Assembly: GCA_002709225.1 (NCBI GenBank)
Contig: PAQH01000007.1
Span: forward strand, 24,306 to 88,305
DNA from: Planctomycetaceae bacterium
GTDB lineage: Bacteria; Planctomycetota; Planctomycetia; Pirellulales; Pirellulaceae
Length of the DNA stretch: 64,000 bases
Direction of reading: 5' to 3'
Made by a program: the position numbers and the translations under genes. Shown in pieces: positions 1 to 9,688 of the stretch. The notes under the pieces were generated by a model. That model did no database searches. It was given only the letters and a program-made list of their open reading frames with translations, and had not been told where the DNA came from. Numbering within the stretch: the first letter of the stretch is position 1; each line of letters opens with the position of its first letter.

Positions 1-19
1 GGTAGCAGGGAGCGAATCG

Positions 20-1774
20 ATGGGGCAATGCGTACGTAGATGTAGTGTGGTATGCGCGGCATGGCTTCTCACGGGATGCCTGGAACACAACGTCCACGCC
101 CACCCTCTGAAAACTCCGCAATCCTGGACTGGTGTTCTGGTGGCGGGTGGTGCCAAACTGCGGTTGCGATTTGATATTTCACGAGCAGCGGAAGGGCGAT
201 TGCGTTGCGACTTGATCAGCATCGACCAGGGAAACGTGCGCATTCAAATGGACACGTGCGAGATTGCGGGCGGCCGTCTTGTGTGTAGATCGAAACGGCT
301 GGGAATCGTGCTGGATGGTGAGTACCAGCCAGGCGACCGGGAAATCGCAGGCACGTTTACACAGGCAGGCCAGTCGTTTCCGCTTAAGTTGCAGGCCACT
401 ACGCCACCGCCCCCGCGAAAGCAGATCGAGACCTGGCGCGGGACGATGAAGGCGGGTGAGAGAGTATTTGAATTTCAGTTTCGCGTCTTTGCCGACGTCG
501 AGAAAAAACGCTCTGTGGAGCTGGACAGCTTAAGCGAAGGGTTGGGTGGCTTGCCGGTGACCCCCACGTTCAGTGGGGAACAAGTGACCTTTGAGATCGT
601 AGTGACAAAGGCTCGTTTCGAGGGGCGCTATAATTCCGAACGGAACAAGATCGCGGGCCATTGGATACAGAATGGCGGTCGCTTTGAGCTAGTGCTGCGG
701 CGTGTTGCGGTGGCGGAAACGAAATCTATTCTCCCTCCTGCGCGCCCCCAGACGCCACGTGGGCCGTTTCCTTACCGGGTAGAGGATGTCGAATTTACCG
801 GTGCCAGTGAGGAGATCCGGTTAGCGGGTACATTGACGCTGCCACGGACTGAGGGACCGTTTCCTGTCGCGGTGTTGATCACTGGGTCGGGGCCCCAGGA
901 CCGAGACGAGACGATTATGGAACACAAGCCATTTCTCGTGATCGCGGATCATCTGACGCGGCAGGGCGTTGCGGTATTGCGTTATGACGAGCGCGGAGTC
1001 GCGGCCTCGTCGGGAAATTACGCTCAAGCGAATTCGCAGGATTTCGCGGCCGATGTTGAAGGGGCTGTGACGTATTTACTGAGCCGTCGCGATATTGATC
1101 CAGGACAGGTAGGTCTGATCGGACATAGTGAAGGTGGCTACATCGCTCCGATGGTTGCGGCCCGACGCGACGACGTGGCCTGGATTGTGTTGCTGGCCGG
1201 TACCGGTGTTCCGGGAGATCAAATCTTGTTGAACCAGGCGGGGCGGATTGCCCGCGCGGCGGGGGCGCCGGCAGCGGATATCAGTTTGAATCGCCGGTTG
1301 CAACAAACCTTGTTTGGGGTGATTAAGGCGGGCGCGAAACGCCCGGCGGTGGTCGCAGCGTTTGATCGGTTTGTGGCGACGCTGAAGCCCGAGGAGCAAC
1401 AGCACGCCGTTGTGACGAGCTCGCGTGTCGAAATTGGTCGCCTGCTCGAGCCCTGGTTTCGCTTTTTCCTGACGTACGACCCCAGCCAGGCACTTGCGCG
1501 TGTGCGTTGTCCGGTGCTGGCGCTCAATGGCGACAAGGATCTACAAGTGGATCCGGACTTGAATCTCCCCGCGATTCGGGCGGCGCTGGTCGGCGGTGGC
1601 AATGAAGACTACGAGATTCACCGTTTACCCGACTTGAATCATCTCTTCCAGAAGGCCAGAACTGGTCTGCCGGGAGAGTATCGGCAGATCGAACAGACGA
1701 TCGATCCAACGGTGCTTCAGCTGATATCGAAATGGATTCTTCGGCGCAGAATGCCGAGACAGGCCGACCCTTGA
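20..1774 (+). CDS. Secreted lipoprotein alpha/beta-hydrolase
   Basis: The 584-residue product starts with a lipoprotein signal (LTGC, lipid Cys20), so it is probably membrane-anchored outside the cytoplasm. Residues about 30-240 are beta-rich and not assigned to a family; the second half is an alpha/beta-hydrolase with the nucleophile elbow GHSEGG near residue 367, an oxyanion-loop-like ITGSGPQDRDE segment and a C-terminal LPDLNHLF segment that can supply the catalytic His. This layout is known from secreted dienelactone-hydrolase/S9-like esterases. The ATG follows a purine-rich AGGGAG stretch. The substrate cannot be told from sequence; an ester or acyl group on a sugar or peptide is possible. 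The gene stands alone upstream of a broken sialidase-like gene. Confidence 0.85.
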   Translation: MGQCVRRCSVVCAAWLLTGCLEHNVHAHPLKTPQSWTGVLVAGGAKLRLRFDISRAAEGRLRCDLISIDQGNVRIQMDTCEIAGGRLVCRSKRLGIVLDGEYQPGDREIAGTFTQAGQSFPLKLQATTPPPPRKQIETWRGTMKAGERVFEFQFRVFADVEKKRSVELDSLSEGLGGLPVTPTFSGEQVTFEIVVTKARFEGRYNSERNKIAGHWIQNGGRFELVLRRVAVAETKSILPPARPQTPRGPFPYRVEDVEFTGASEEIRLAGTLTLPRTEGPFPVAVLITGSGPQDRDETIMEHKPFLVIADHLTRQGVAVLRYDERGVAASSGNYAQANSQDFAADVEGAVTYLLSRRDIDPGQVGLIGHSEGGYIAPMVAARRDDVAWIVLLAGTGVPGDQILLNQAGRIARAAGAPAADISLNRRLQQTLFGVIKAGAKRPAVVAAFDRFVATLKPEEQQHAVVTSSRVEIGRLLEPWFRFFLTYDPSQALARVRCPVLALNGDKDLQVDPDLNLPAIRAALVGGGNEDYEIHRLPDLNHLFQKARTGLPGEYRQIEQTIDPTVLQLISKWILRRRMPRQADP

Positions 1775-2035
1775 GGGAACGCGGTACGCCAAACACGCCG
1801 AGGGTCATAGTGATCCGATTGGCATCCTTCTGGCAGGCCGGAGCGGTAGGCCGTCAGTGGGAACGCAGCTCGCAACAGGCGATATCTATAGGAGTAGTCT
1901 GGCTACGTCGTGGGTGGCGGAGTGCCCAGAATGGAAATGGGTGACTTAGCGCACTGACTGATGCCGCCGCGCGGTTGTTCAGCAATTGGTGGTATAGATG
2001 GTGCAGCGATTCTTAATACGCTCCTGGAGACAGCC

Positions 2036-3342
2036 ATGAACACGGTTCTTCGTTTGGTCGGTATGGTGCTCGTGGCCGGCGGCGGCCAGCTGGCGACCGC
2101 GGAGAAACAGTCGCAGCGACCGGTTTACCGGAAACCGGCGCTTAAGACGGGCACCAGGGGGGGAGTCGAGAACCCGACCAAAGAGCAACTCCTGGCGATG
2201 CACAAGAGTCAATACATTTTGCATGCGCGCGATGGAGTCCTGGCGAGAGTGCCGGTTGAGAAGACGTGGCTGCCCGGCGATCCGGGCGATATGAGCCATC
2301 AGGAGCTGATGGGGCGGTTGGTGTTGGCTGACGACGGTACGGTCTATGTGATGGGGCGGAGCACCGTGTGCAAGTCAATTGACGGGGGCAAGAATTAGAT
2401 TTCGTACCCCCACGATGGCAATCGGGCTCGTTTCGCCGGTAAATGGGGTGCCTATCCAGACCAGGTTCCGCTTTTTATCCAGGTGTTGCGCGACGGAACG
2501 CTGGTCGAGGTGGGGATTCCGCATGCCCCGCGCGGCGAGCAGTACGGGACTCGTCCGGCAATGGTGTGGGCCTCGGAAACGGCGGCCATCATTGGCACAA
2601 GATTGCGCAGATCGAACGCCCCTTGCGATTTGCCGGAGTTGACTACGTGTGGGGGTACGCTTCATATGCAATGCACCGCTTACCCGATGACACACTTCTT
2701 TGGCCAGGGCAGCTGCGCAATCCAGTGGACACGGATCCTCCATATATAAAACGACTCGTCATCTTCAGGAGTGCCGACGGTGGCAAGACCTGGCAGGGTC
2801 CATATCCTTTTACCGATTGGTGTAGTGAAGGGGGGATTACACGCAAGGCGTCGGGTAGGTTGCTGGCCACTGTGCACTATCAGCGTCCACTGTTGGCGAC
2901 CGATCCACCGGATCTGCTCACCCATCTGGGAACCAAGAAAGGGCAGGCGTACACGCATGTGTTTCTCGTCGAGTCTAACGATGAAGGCCGGACCTGGAAT
3001 CATTTTCGATGCCTGATGAGTGTCCCGGGGCAGTGCTACGGGTTTCCGTTGGGTCTGACGGACGGTCGCGTGGTGATAGTGCATACGACTCCGTATGGTC
3101 CCGGGCCGCGCGGCAGCCGAGCGATGATCAGCCACGATGAGGGGCGAACCTGGGAGGATGAGGCGTACTACCTGACTTTCAGTGAGCCAAGTGGTTACAA
3201 CCAAAGTGTCGTGTTGCAGGACGGGATGATCCTCACGCTGGCCAGCCGACATGACTTCATTGCGCCCTGGTGCACGAAGACCGAGACCGCGGTTGCCATC
3301 CGCTGGAGGCCACGTGGCCGAGTGGGAGATCGCCGGAAGTGA
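2036..3342 (+). pseudogene. Sialidase-like (BNR/Asp-box) exported protein, interrupted
   Basis: The reading begins at ATG 2036 with a signal peptide (MNTVLRLVGMVLVAGG). Asp-boxes of the form SxDxGxxW are visible: SIDGGKN near 2376-2396, SADGGKTW near 2770, SNDEGRTW near 2974 and SHDEGRTW near 3130. The first box is cut by an in-frame TAG at 2396-2398 exactly where the conserved Trp belongs (TGG to TAG). Reading continues in the same frame to about 2577, where one A appears lost from a run (GAAACGGC instead of GAAAACGGC), and the remainder is in the next frame up to TGA 3342. Six-bladed sialidase-fold enzymes hydrolyse terminal sialic acids or related sugars, but the specificity here is unknown. 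It may be a true pseudogene or two sequencing errors. Confidence 0.75.
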
Positions 3343-3397
3343 TGGTCGGCGAGGGCGGCCACGCGTCGCATCGGGGACTTGCAGTGAGGTGCCGACC

Positions 3398-4717
3398 TCA
3401 GTGAGTCCCGCGACGCGGAACACCGCGACGGTAGCGATACCGAGAATACGCGGCAGGTGTCATTCCTTGTGTCAGTCGCGTCCCGGACCAGATTTCTACA
3501 AAACCAATCTCCCCGCGGAACCCGCGTTCGCCGAAGGCGCCAATACAGAGTGGTGTTGTATTGCGAATCGTTCCTGACGAGAGGTTTCCGAAGGGCCAGC
3601 CTACTAAAGCCAGAGATTTGGTACTGCCGTCGATGTAAACGGATCCGTCACGCTGCCCACTTCCAGTGAAGTGGACGATGAAACAGTGGAAATCACCGTC
3701 TCGTACATTCAAACGCGCATCGGTTTGGCCGGCCAGACCGGGGAATCCGTTGATCGTACGTAGCTCCCGGTTGGATTGCTGGAACGTGGTTACGCGGTCC
3801 AGGCCAAACTGATCAAACACCAGCCCCACCGCCCAGCCTCGTTGTTCGGCGGTGGCAAGTTTATTGACGATTCCTGGACCCGAATGGCCGTCGGTCAACT
3901 TGGCGTAGAAGACAACGGTAAACGCGTCGCCATGTCCAGCGCCTGCAGCCGTATCGGTTTCGAAGTCAAATGCCGGGGCGTCTTCCAGGGCACCGCAACA
4001 CCGCGCGCCAGCGGCTGCAAACACGTAGCTTTGCCGATCCGCCGCGTAGCGGACCTGTTCGCCGACGGTGAGGTCACGGTTTTGGCCCGTGAGGTCCTGC
4101 CAATGTGTGGCCGGGCGAGGACCTGGTTGTGCGGCGTCCAGGGAGAGCAGTAGCGTGCCGATAGGGATACTGAGAGAGGGAGCACGGACCACTGCGGTTC
4201 CCTGCGAGGCGATCAGGCGAATTTGGCCGAGTGACATATCGGCGGGTGAGCGGAAGCTGGTGCGCAGGTCAAGGGTGCCGGGTGGCAGTGGAGCGGCTTT
4301 CTGAAGGATCACTCGATGCGGCTGTGCCGGCAGACCGCTGGCGGTCCAGGCAAGTAACTCGACGGAAAAGGTTGCGGTGCCGGAAACCTGCAGGCGGAAT
4401 TCGTGTTTCGTTGAAGGGGCCAGCGGGAGCGGAGCAGAGTCCAGGAAAACTTTGCCCCCATGGAGCGTGGCGACATGCTGGTGGCGTGATGTGGTCACTT
4501 TACAGGGCGTCTGAATACGCTGCCAACACCAGCCGTGGTCTGGCAGACCGTGTTGGAGGTCAGAGACTTTACCGAAGGTGGGGTCGGTGAGCAGATTTTC
4601 GGCGCTGGCCGCAGGCTGGCTGGACAGGCAGGCGACCACGAGCAATGTCACCAAGAAACCGTTTTCTGACGGACCACCGGCGAGGTGGACGGCACGTGTC
4701 CTGTTGAATAGGCTCAC
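3398..4717 (-). CDS. Secreted LamG-like (concanavalin-fold) protein
   Basis: A 439-residue exported protein: hydrophobic segment FLVTLLVVACLSSQPAASA near residues 21-38, a beta-rich middle (about 40-190) and a LamG/jellyroll domain (about 195-420) recognisable by the DAFTVVFYAKL strand, the RDGDFHCFIVHFTG strand, YIDG turn and the closing GFRGEIGFVEIWSGT signature. Such domains in PVC bacteria bind carbohydrates or act as accessory domains; no catalytic residues are seen. Its ATG overlaps the stop of the upstream DUF4838 gene as ATGA, so the two are translationally coupled and probably one operon. It is convergent with the broken sialidase-like gene. Confidence 0.8.
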   Translation of the reverse strand: MSLFNRTRAVHLAGGPSENGFLVTLLVVACLSSQPAASAENLLTDPTFGKVSDLQHGLPDHGWCWQRIQTPCKVTTSRHQHVATLHGGKVFLDSAPLPLAPSTKHEFRLQVSGTATFSVELLAWTASGLPAQPHRVILQKAAPLPPGTLDLRTSFRSPADMSLGQIRLIASQGTAVVRAPSLSIPIGTLLLSLDAAQPGPRPATHWQDLTGQNRDLTVGEQVRYAADRQSYVFAAAGARCCGALEDAPAFDFETDTAAGAGHGDAFTVVFYAKLTDGHSGPGIVNKLATAEQRGWAVGLVFDQFGLDRVTTFQQSNRELRTINGFPGLAGQTDARLNVRDGDFHCFIVHFTGSGQRDGSVYIDGSTKSLALVGWPFGNLSSGTIRNTTPLCIGAFGERGFRGEIGFVEIWSGTRLTQGMTPAAYSRYRYRRGVPRRGTH

Positions 4718-6663
4718 AGAGGTTCTCTGTTTGGTAGTCCGTAGTAGGTCCGGATCGCATTGCGCGCTCGTTCCAGTTTGCCACCTTCGTAATACATGGC
4801 CATGCCATGTTTGGCGGCCAAGGCGAACAGTTCGCGTACCATTGTGCGGTACCGTTGCCGCTCCTCGGCGGTGAGTAAAACTTGTTGTTCCGCAAGTGTT
4901 GTTTTAAGGATCCGTGCGCGCCGTGGGGCTTCAATGGCATTCCACCAGACTGGTTCCACGGCGAGCCGCAAAGCGGTGACGGAAATTTTCTCGACGCGAC
5001 GTTTGAGTTCGGGGGTTTTGGCGAGTGTCATGGCCTCCCCAAACAGGCGCACTCCCTTTTCCCCCAGGGCGGCGTCGAGGCCATACCCGCGAGCTGGTGA
5101 GTTAATGTTGCTCATTTTTCCGGAAGCCAGAGCCTGCTCGTGGAAGAGGTCGATCCAACGACGGATCGGCGGCGCAGCTTGTTGGTAATACAACGCGAGG
5201 AACTCATCGATCAGGGGGTCGATCTCGCGGGAAGGGTCCCAGATGAGTGCGGTCATAACGTAAACCCGCAGGTCACTGAGTTCGGTGTTCTCGGCGCATC
5301 CTTGCATGAAGATGCCGCGTCCGTTACTGCGCACAAAGGTCCGGAGGTTATCAGGCTGGGCGCGAAGATTAGGAAACGGCAGCCAGTATTCACGTGGGTT
5401 CATGTCATAGTGCCAGATCAACAGGTGGTCACAAGCTTTCCGCCAACCGGCCAGATAGTTTCCGAACTCGACGTTATCGGGACTGCGCGCGTCGTTGAGG
5501 CCGTAGAGGATGCTGCAGTGATAGGTGGCGACTTGCACCTTGACATTGGGTAAGGATTTCGTCTTCCGGGGCGGCATCATGGAAAACGCGTAAGCCTCGG
5601 TGCCAACCCACAAGTCGGGGCGTTTCTCGGCGATGTCGGCGGCCACGCGGTTGACAAAGTCAAGGATGACCGCCGAGGGTGGACCGTTGCGTACTTTTTG
5701 GGGATCAACGCCCAGGGGATTTGTTGCGACAGGGATATCTTCCGGACCGTCGCCTTCACGTTGCACGGTGATGCAGCGTGTGCAACTACAGACTCCACCA
5801 TTGTCGTTTTGTGCCAATGGGATGGTGGTTCCCTGGCTGAAGCCGTCGAGGTTCTGCAGCAGTTGCGCTGCGACGGTGCGATGCACCAGCGGGTGAGTGA
5901 GACAAGGTTGCAGGGGACTCCGCTGGCCATCGATCAGAGCATAGCATTCGGGGTGATCCCGAAACGGTAACTGGAAGAGGAAGTTGTTGTGGAGGAAGAC
6001 GCCGCCATGAGCCTCACCTCCTAAGTGCGGCCCCATCCGCTGATTTTGTGGGGCGTACCGACTGGCCGTATTCTGGCGGCGTCGCGCCGCAAACGCAGGG
6101 TCCTTACTGATTTCGTTCTTCGCATAGTGCCGGTAGGCGAACGGCGGGTTGTAGGACCGATCGACCTTGCGAAGCAGGTTTGTCACAGGTACTAGAGGGA
6201 CATGCGTTACCTCCGCTGTCAAGAACCGGATGCCGAGGTAGTCCTCGAGGAATGTGTAAACCCCATACAGGGTGCCACGCGGCCGGCCACCGAGAATTGC
6301 GATGTTCTTGGCGGTGATGACGATGCGCAATTCCTCCAGGGCGTACTGTCGCTCCATTGTGAAACCCAGGCTGCTGTCGCGGAGGGCTGTGCTGGGGCCG
6401 ATGAAAATATGGCCGCCAGCTTTTTCAGGACTCTTGTGGATAGGCAACACGATGCCTGTTGCCCGGTGGAAATAGTGCTGGAACTCTTGTGCCGCGTACG
6501 TCTCCGAGGGAATTGGTGTGCTAGAAACGCGAATCGCCCAGTCGCGGAGGGCGTCTATTGAGAGAGAGGACTGGCGCGCGGAAAGGGGCGCGGCGAAAAT
6601 CGCGACGATCACCAAGAAAACGCTGTGGCGTACGATAGGGAAACGTCGTTTGTAGTGTTGCAT
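4714..6663 (-). CDS. DUF4838 exported protein (GH67-N-like architecture)
   Basis: The 649-residue product has a signal peptide (SVFLVIVAIFAAPLSA). Residues about 55-150 resemble the small alpha/beta domain in front of alpha-glucuronidases and hexosaminidases (ETYAAQEFQHYFHRATG, HIFIGPS, GGRPRGTLYGVYTFLED), followed by the DUF4838 region with the paired cysteines CSCTRC near residue 292 and conserved LIWHYDMN and GIFMQGCAENT segments. The family is thought to be glycoside-hydrolase related, but activity is largely uncharacterised. It is the first gene of a two-gene operon with the LamG protein. A second DUF4838-like protein lies at the far end of the window (61672-63705). Confidence 0.85.
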   Translation of the reverse strand: MQHYKRRFPIVRHSVFLVIVAIFAAPLSARQSSLSIDALRDWAIRVSSTPIPSETYAAQEFQHYFHRATGIVLPIHKSPEKAGGHIFIGPSTALRDSSLGFTMERQYALEELRIVITAKNIAILGGRPRGTLYGVYTFLEDYLGIRFLTAEVTHVPLVPVTNLLRKVDRSYNPPFAYRHYAKNEISKDPAFAARRRQNTASRYAPQNQRMGPHLGGEAHGGVFLHNNFLFQLPFRDHPECYALIDGQRSPLQPCLTHPLVHRTVAAQLLQNLDGFSQGTTIPLAQNDNGGVCSCTRCITVQREGDGPEDIPVATNPLGVDPQKVRNGPPSAVILDFVNRVAADIAEKRPDLWVGTEAYAFSMMPPRKTKSLPNVKVQVATYHCSILYGLNDARSPDNVEFGNYLAGWRKACDHLLIWHYDMNPREYWLPFPNLRAQPDNLRTFVRSNGRGIFMQGCAENTELSDLRVYVMTALIWDPSREIDPLIDEFLALYYQQAAPPIRRWIDLFHEQALASGKMSNINSPARGYGLDAALGEKGVRLFGEAMTLAKTPELKRRVEKISVTALRLAVEPVWWNAIEAPRRARILKTTLAEQQVLLTAEERQRYRTMVRELFALAAKHGMAMYYEGGKLERARNAIRTYYGLPNREPL

Positions 6664-6857
6664 GAATCGTTACGGTGCGTGAGGGCTGGGAAAGCGGGTG
6701 CGTGTTTCTTTCGGCACTCCGCGAAACAACACCGGGCAAGGGCAGTATCAGAGTCTACGCGTGTTTCGTCAAATACTGTTGCTGCAAAAACCTCGTTGCT
6801 GGGGCAAAACACTGTCGTAGACCGCCCTGGGGCAGGGGCAGTAGCGACTCCGACGCG

Positions 6858-6887
6858 CTGTCAGCGTGTAAAGCAGGTTGCTACAAT
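6858..6887 (+). promoter_or_regulatory. Candidate extended -10 promoter of the DUF1801 gene
   Basis: CTGTCA (6858-6863, four of six matches to TTGACA) and TACAAT (6882-6887) are 18 bases apart, and TG precedes the -10 by one base (TGCTACAAT), an extended -10. A start site about 7 bases downstream would leave almost no leader before ATG 6897, and no Shine-Dalgarno sequence is seen, so the message may be nearly leaderless. Confidence 0.45.
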
Positions 6888-6896
6888 GTGGGCGTG

Positions 6897-7478
6897 ATGT
6901 TAGCCAAACCGCAGACCGTCGACTCATACCTTGCCGGCTTGCCTGAGGAACGCCGAGAGGCACTTCAGGTGGTGCGGCAAACGATCCTGAAAAACCTGCA
7001 CCAGGGTTATCAAGAAGGTATCCAGTACGGCATGATTGGCTACTACGTGCCGCATGCCATTTACCCGTCTGGCTATCATGCCGATCCGCAACAACCATTA
7101 CCTTTCGCGGGGCTGGCGTCGCAAAAGAACCATATGGCGATCTACCTGATGTCGGTATACGGCGATCCCGACCTGGGACACTGGTTTCGCGACGCCTGGG
7201 TGAAGGCGGGCAAACGGCTCGATATGGGCAAGTCCTGCGTGCGTTTCAAGGCGATTGAAGCGGTGCCACTGGAGGTGGTCGCCGAGACGATTCGCCGTGT
7301 ACCCGTGTCTCGCTTCATCGAACAATATGAAGCGTCGCGGTCGTCCACTTCATCGGCAAAGCGGAAGGTTGCCACCAAGCGAGCACTCAGTGCACGCAAG
7401 ACAAGCCCCAAACGGAGTGCGTCGAAGGGTGGTGAAAAGAAGAGGGTTCGACGGAAAAAGTCGAAAGGGTCGGCGTGA
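6897..7478 (+). CDS. DUF1801 (YdhG-like) protein with basic C-terminal tail
   Basis: Starting at ATG 6897 gives 193 residues; longer in-frame readings upstream have no recognisable domain. Residues 1-145 match the DUF1801 fold, whose members include the Bacillus frataxin-like iron chaperone: YLAGLPEERR, EGIQYGMIGYYVP, FAGLASQKNHMAIYL, and GKSCVRFK motifs are clear. Residues about 148-193 are an extra Lys/Arg/Ser/Ala tail (KRKVATKR, KKRVRRKKSK) resembling histone H1-type tails, absent from typical 110-140 residue family members. No export signal is present, so it should be cytoplasmic. The tail could bind DNA, RNA or other polyanions; this is inference. Confidence 0.85.
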   Translation: MLAKPQTVDSYLAGLPEERREALQVVRQTILKNLHQGYQEGIQYGMIGYYVPHAIYPSGYHADPQQPLPFAGLASQKNHMAIYLMSVYGDPDLGHWFRDAWVKAGKRLDMGKSCVRFKAIEAVPLEVVAETIRRVPVSRFIEQYEASRSSTSSAKRKVATKRALSARKTSPKRSASKGGEKKRVRRKKSKGSA

Positions 7479-7624
7479 AGTATCGTATGGCAGGGTGTGT
7501 AACCGGGTAGGGGAAACGGCGGGGGGAGAGTATCGGTTCGCGGTATTTCGTAGGTCGTCCCGGCGATTGTCAGGAGCGGGCCTGGGTATTGTGTAGCAGC
7601 AACGGTTATGGGGAGCTCAAAGCA

Positions 7625-8647
7625 ATGACGACGGACGCCGGGGTCTCTGGTTGGGTAGTGGTGCTGTGCCTTTGGGGGCTGCTTTGGAGCAACGCGACGG
7701 GACAGGATCCAGCCCAGGACTATGCACGGCTTGCCAAGCAGCTCAAGGTTCGCGAACTGAAGACACTGATGTTCGCCAAGTACAATAATGTCAATCTGAT
7801 GAAGCTGGAGGAGTTTCTCGAAAAGTATCCCGACGCGCCCGAACGAGAGAAGGTACTGTACTTGCGGGCATATTCAATCTGGAGCCTACACCGTTACAAC
7901 GAGGCGGGGCCGGCTTACGCGGCGCTCCTGAAAGAATTTCCGGAAACGCGGTTTGCGCGTCTGGCCCGAATACGGGAGGCGGCGTCCTATCTGTTTAGTG
8001 GTCAGCCGGCACTGGCGCTGCCGCGACTCCAGTCGCTGCAAAAAGACTATCCGGATCGTCCCGAAATGTACGCGCGGGAATTGGCTTACGCGCTTTCTCG
8101 AGTTGGCAAGCAGAAGGAGGCCAATACATTTATGGACGATGTCGAGGCGGAGTTGCTCTTTCGGAAACGAGAGCGTTTGCTGCCCCGCATCAAGAGTCAT
8201 TTCGACAAGATCCGGATGGTGGGCAAACCGTTGCCCGCTTTCGATGTGAAGGACCATCGATCGGGTGATCCGATTAATCCCGCCCGACTCAAAGGTAAAG
8301 TAGTGTTGATCGATTTCTGGGCGACGTGGTGCCGGCCCTGCCTTGCGGAGTTGCCGTACGTGCAGGCTGCGCACCGAGATTTGGCAGCGCGCGGCTTTGT
8401 GGTGTTCGGTGTCAGTTTGGACGAGAGCCAGCAGCGGATGGAAGCGATGGTGTCCAAACGAAAGATGGACTGGTTGCATCACTATGACGGAAAAAAGTGG
8501 AAAAACGAGCTTGCCGTGGTGTTTGACGTCCACAGTATCCCAGCCAGTCTGCTGGTTGACCGCCGTGGAGTCGTGCGGGCGGTAAACCTGCGAGGAAAGG
8601 AACTGGCTGAAGTTGCGGGGGCGCTGTTGCAGGAGGAGGCGCAGTAA
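7625..8647 (+). CDS. TPR-like protein with C-terminal TlpA/thioredoxin domain
   Basis: ATG 7625 is preceded by GGGGAG at 7610-7615 and opens a signal peptide (VVVLCLWGLLWSNATG); upstream in-frame codons give no signal. Residues about 30-190 hold helical TPR-type repeats (YLRAYSIWSLHRYNEAGPAY, PETRFARLARIREAASY). Residues about 200-340 form a TlpA/redoxin domain with the WATWCRPC active site near residue 236 and the cis-proline SIPAS loop. Exported thioredoxins of this kind reduce disulfides or assist cytochrome maturation in the periplasm. The CRPC dipeptide differs from the reducing thioredoxin CGPC. No redox partner gene is adjacent. Confidence 0.88.
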   Translation: MTTDAGVSGWVVVLCLWGLLWSNATGQDPAQDYARLAKQLKVRELKTLMFAKYNNVNLMKLEEFLEKYPDAPEREKVLYLRAYSIWSLHRYNEAGPAYAALLKEFPETRFARLARIREAASYLFSGQPALALPRLQSLQKDYPDRPEMYARELAYALSRVGKQKEANTFMDDVEAELLFRKRERLLPRIKSHFDKIRMVGKPLPAFDVKDHRSGDPINPARLKGKVVLIDFWATWCRPCLAELPYVQAAHRDLAARGFVVFGVSLDESQQRMEAMVSKRKMDWLHHYDGKKWKNELAVVFDVHSIPASLLVDRRGVVRAVNLRGKELAEVAGALLQEEAQ

Positions 8648-8792
8648 GCGGCTGTGCTGGTAAGACCCACGCCCCGCTGCGCACGGTGAACTGGCGTCGA
8701 AATCGTGGAGAGCACGTTGTCGACGCGGCGGGACCGCGGAGTCCATGCTGCGCGGGGGCATGATCGCTGGAACAACCGACGAGGAGACTAGC

Positions 8793-9611
8793 GTGTCACA
8801 GATGTTGTTGTGGTGGGTGACCTATTTGCCACTGCTGACGCCGCTGGCCGTGGGGTCGGGCGATGCTGCCGTAAACCGTTCCCGGACGCTGCCATCAAGA
8901 GAGCGGAAAGCCGCGTTCGCGGGTCTTCCTGATATCGAGACGTTTCAAGGGTCCCGCTCCGATCGCTTCTTGGTCGATCTGAAGCAGGTGCGTACCGGGC
9001 ATCCCTATAAAGGCGTCCGGGCGGAACGGCCACACACGGGTGCGCATATCTATTTTCGACCGTTGTTAAAGCGGCTTAAGGCCACGGACGTGCAACGGTA
9101 TCCGGCAATTTATGCGGTCGCGGATGGGGTGGTGACACGCATCGACTATTCGTTTCGGTTGCGTGAAATTTACGTGTCCGCACTCAAACGCCGCGTGGCG
9201 AACAGACGGTATGGGATTGGCTTGGCGTTCGCGCAGATGGATGGCGCGCCGGTCGAAATGCACTACAGCATCGAGCCCTTTGTCGACCCCGGAGACGTCA
9301 AGTTTTACGATCCATTTATTCTCATTCGCGTTGGACAGCGGGTGAAAAAGGGACAAGTGATTGCGCGGATGTATCTGCCTGACGATCCCCGCGTCGCTGA
9401 GAATTCCCATATTCACTTCAATCTGCTGGGTGGACGGCGGCGTCACTTTCAGTCACCGTCGATTTTCGACGAGCGTATCGTGCGAGCGTTTCATGCGAGC
9501 TGGGACCGGAGACGCGGTGTAGATGGAGGTGTGCGGATGCCTCCCTGTATGGGATATCGACTCGGCCGGGACGAAAATCCTTTCCAGCAGAGAGCTGTCG
9601 ATCGTTTGTAG
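8793..9611 (+). CDS. Exported LytM/M23-like protein, degenerate active site
   Basis: The start chosen is GTG 8793, six bases after GAGGAG (8781-8786); it opens a signal peptide (MLLWWVTYLPLLTPLAVG) in a 272-residue product. Residues about 75-215 follow the M23/LytM order: PHTGAHIYF where the first zinc-binding HxxxD would be, ADGVVTRID strand, VGQRVKKGQVIARM turn, and NSHIHFNLLG with the HxH motif. The Asp of HxxxD is not evident, so the protein may be a scaffold or an atypical metallopeptidase acting on cell-wall peptides. It is not obviously coupled to its neighbours. Confidence 0.6.
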   Translation: MSQMLLWWVTYLPLLTPLAVGSGDAAVNRSRTLPSRERKAAFAGLPDIETFQGSRSDRFLVDLKQVRTGHPYKGVRAERPHTGAHIYFRPLLKRLKATDVQRYPAIYAVADGVVTRIDYSFRLREIYVSALKRRVANRRYGIGLAFAQMDGAPVEMHYSIEPFVDPGDVKFYDPFILIRVGQRVKKGQVIARMYLPDDPRVAENSHIHFNLLGGRRRHFQSPSIFDERIVRAFHASWDRRRGVDGGVRMPPCMGYRLGRDENPFQQRAVDRL

Positions 9612-9688
9612 TGTGGTAAGGATCGGCCGGTATCGTGTCCGACGTGGATGGAACTGCAGCCTCGCTTCTAGAACACTGGGGAATAGAT

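Noticed and set aside
8793..9611. Active lysostaphin-type endopeptidase
   Set aside because: The HxH half of the zinc site is present but the HxxxD Asp is not visible, so activity is not claimed.
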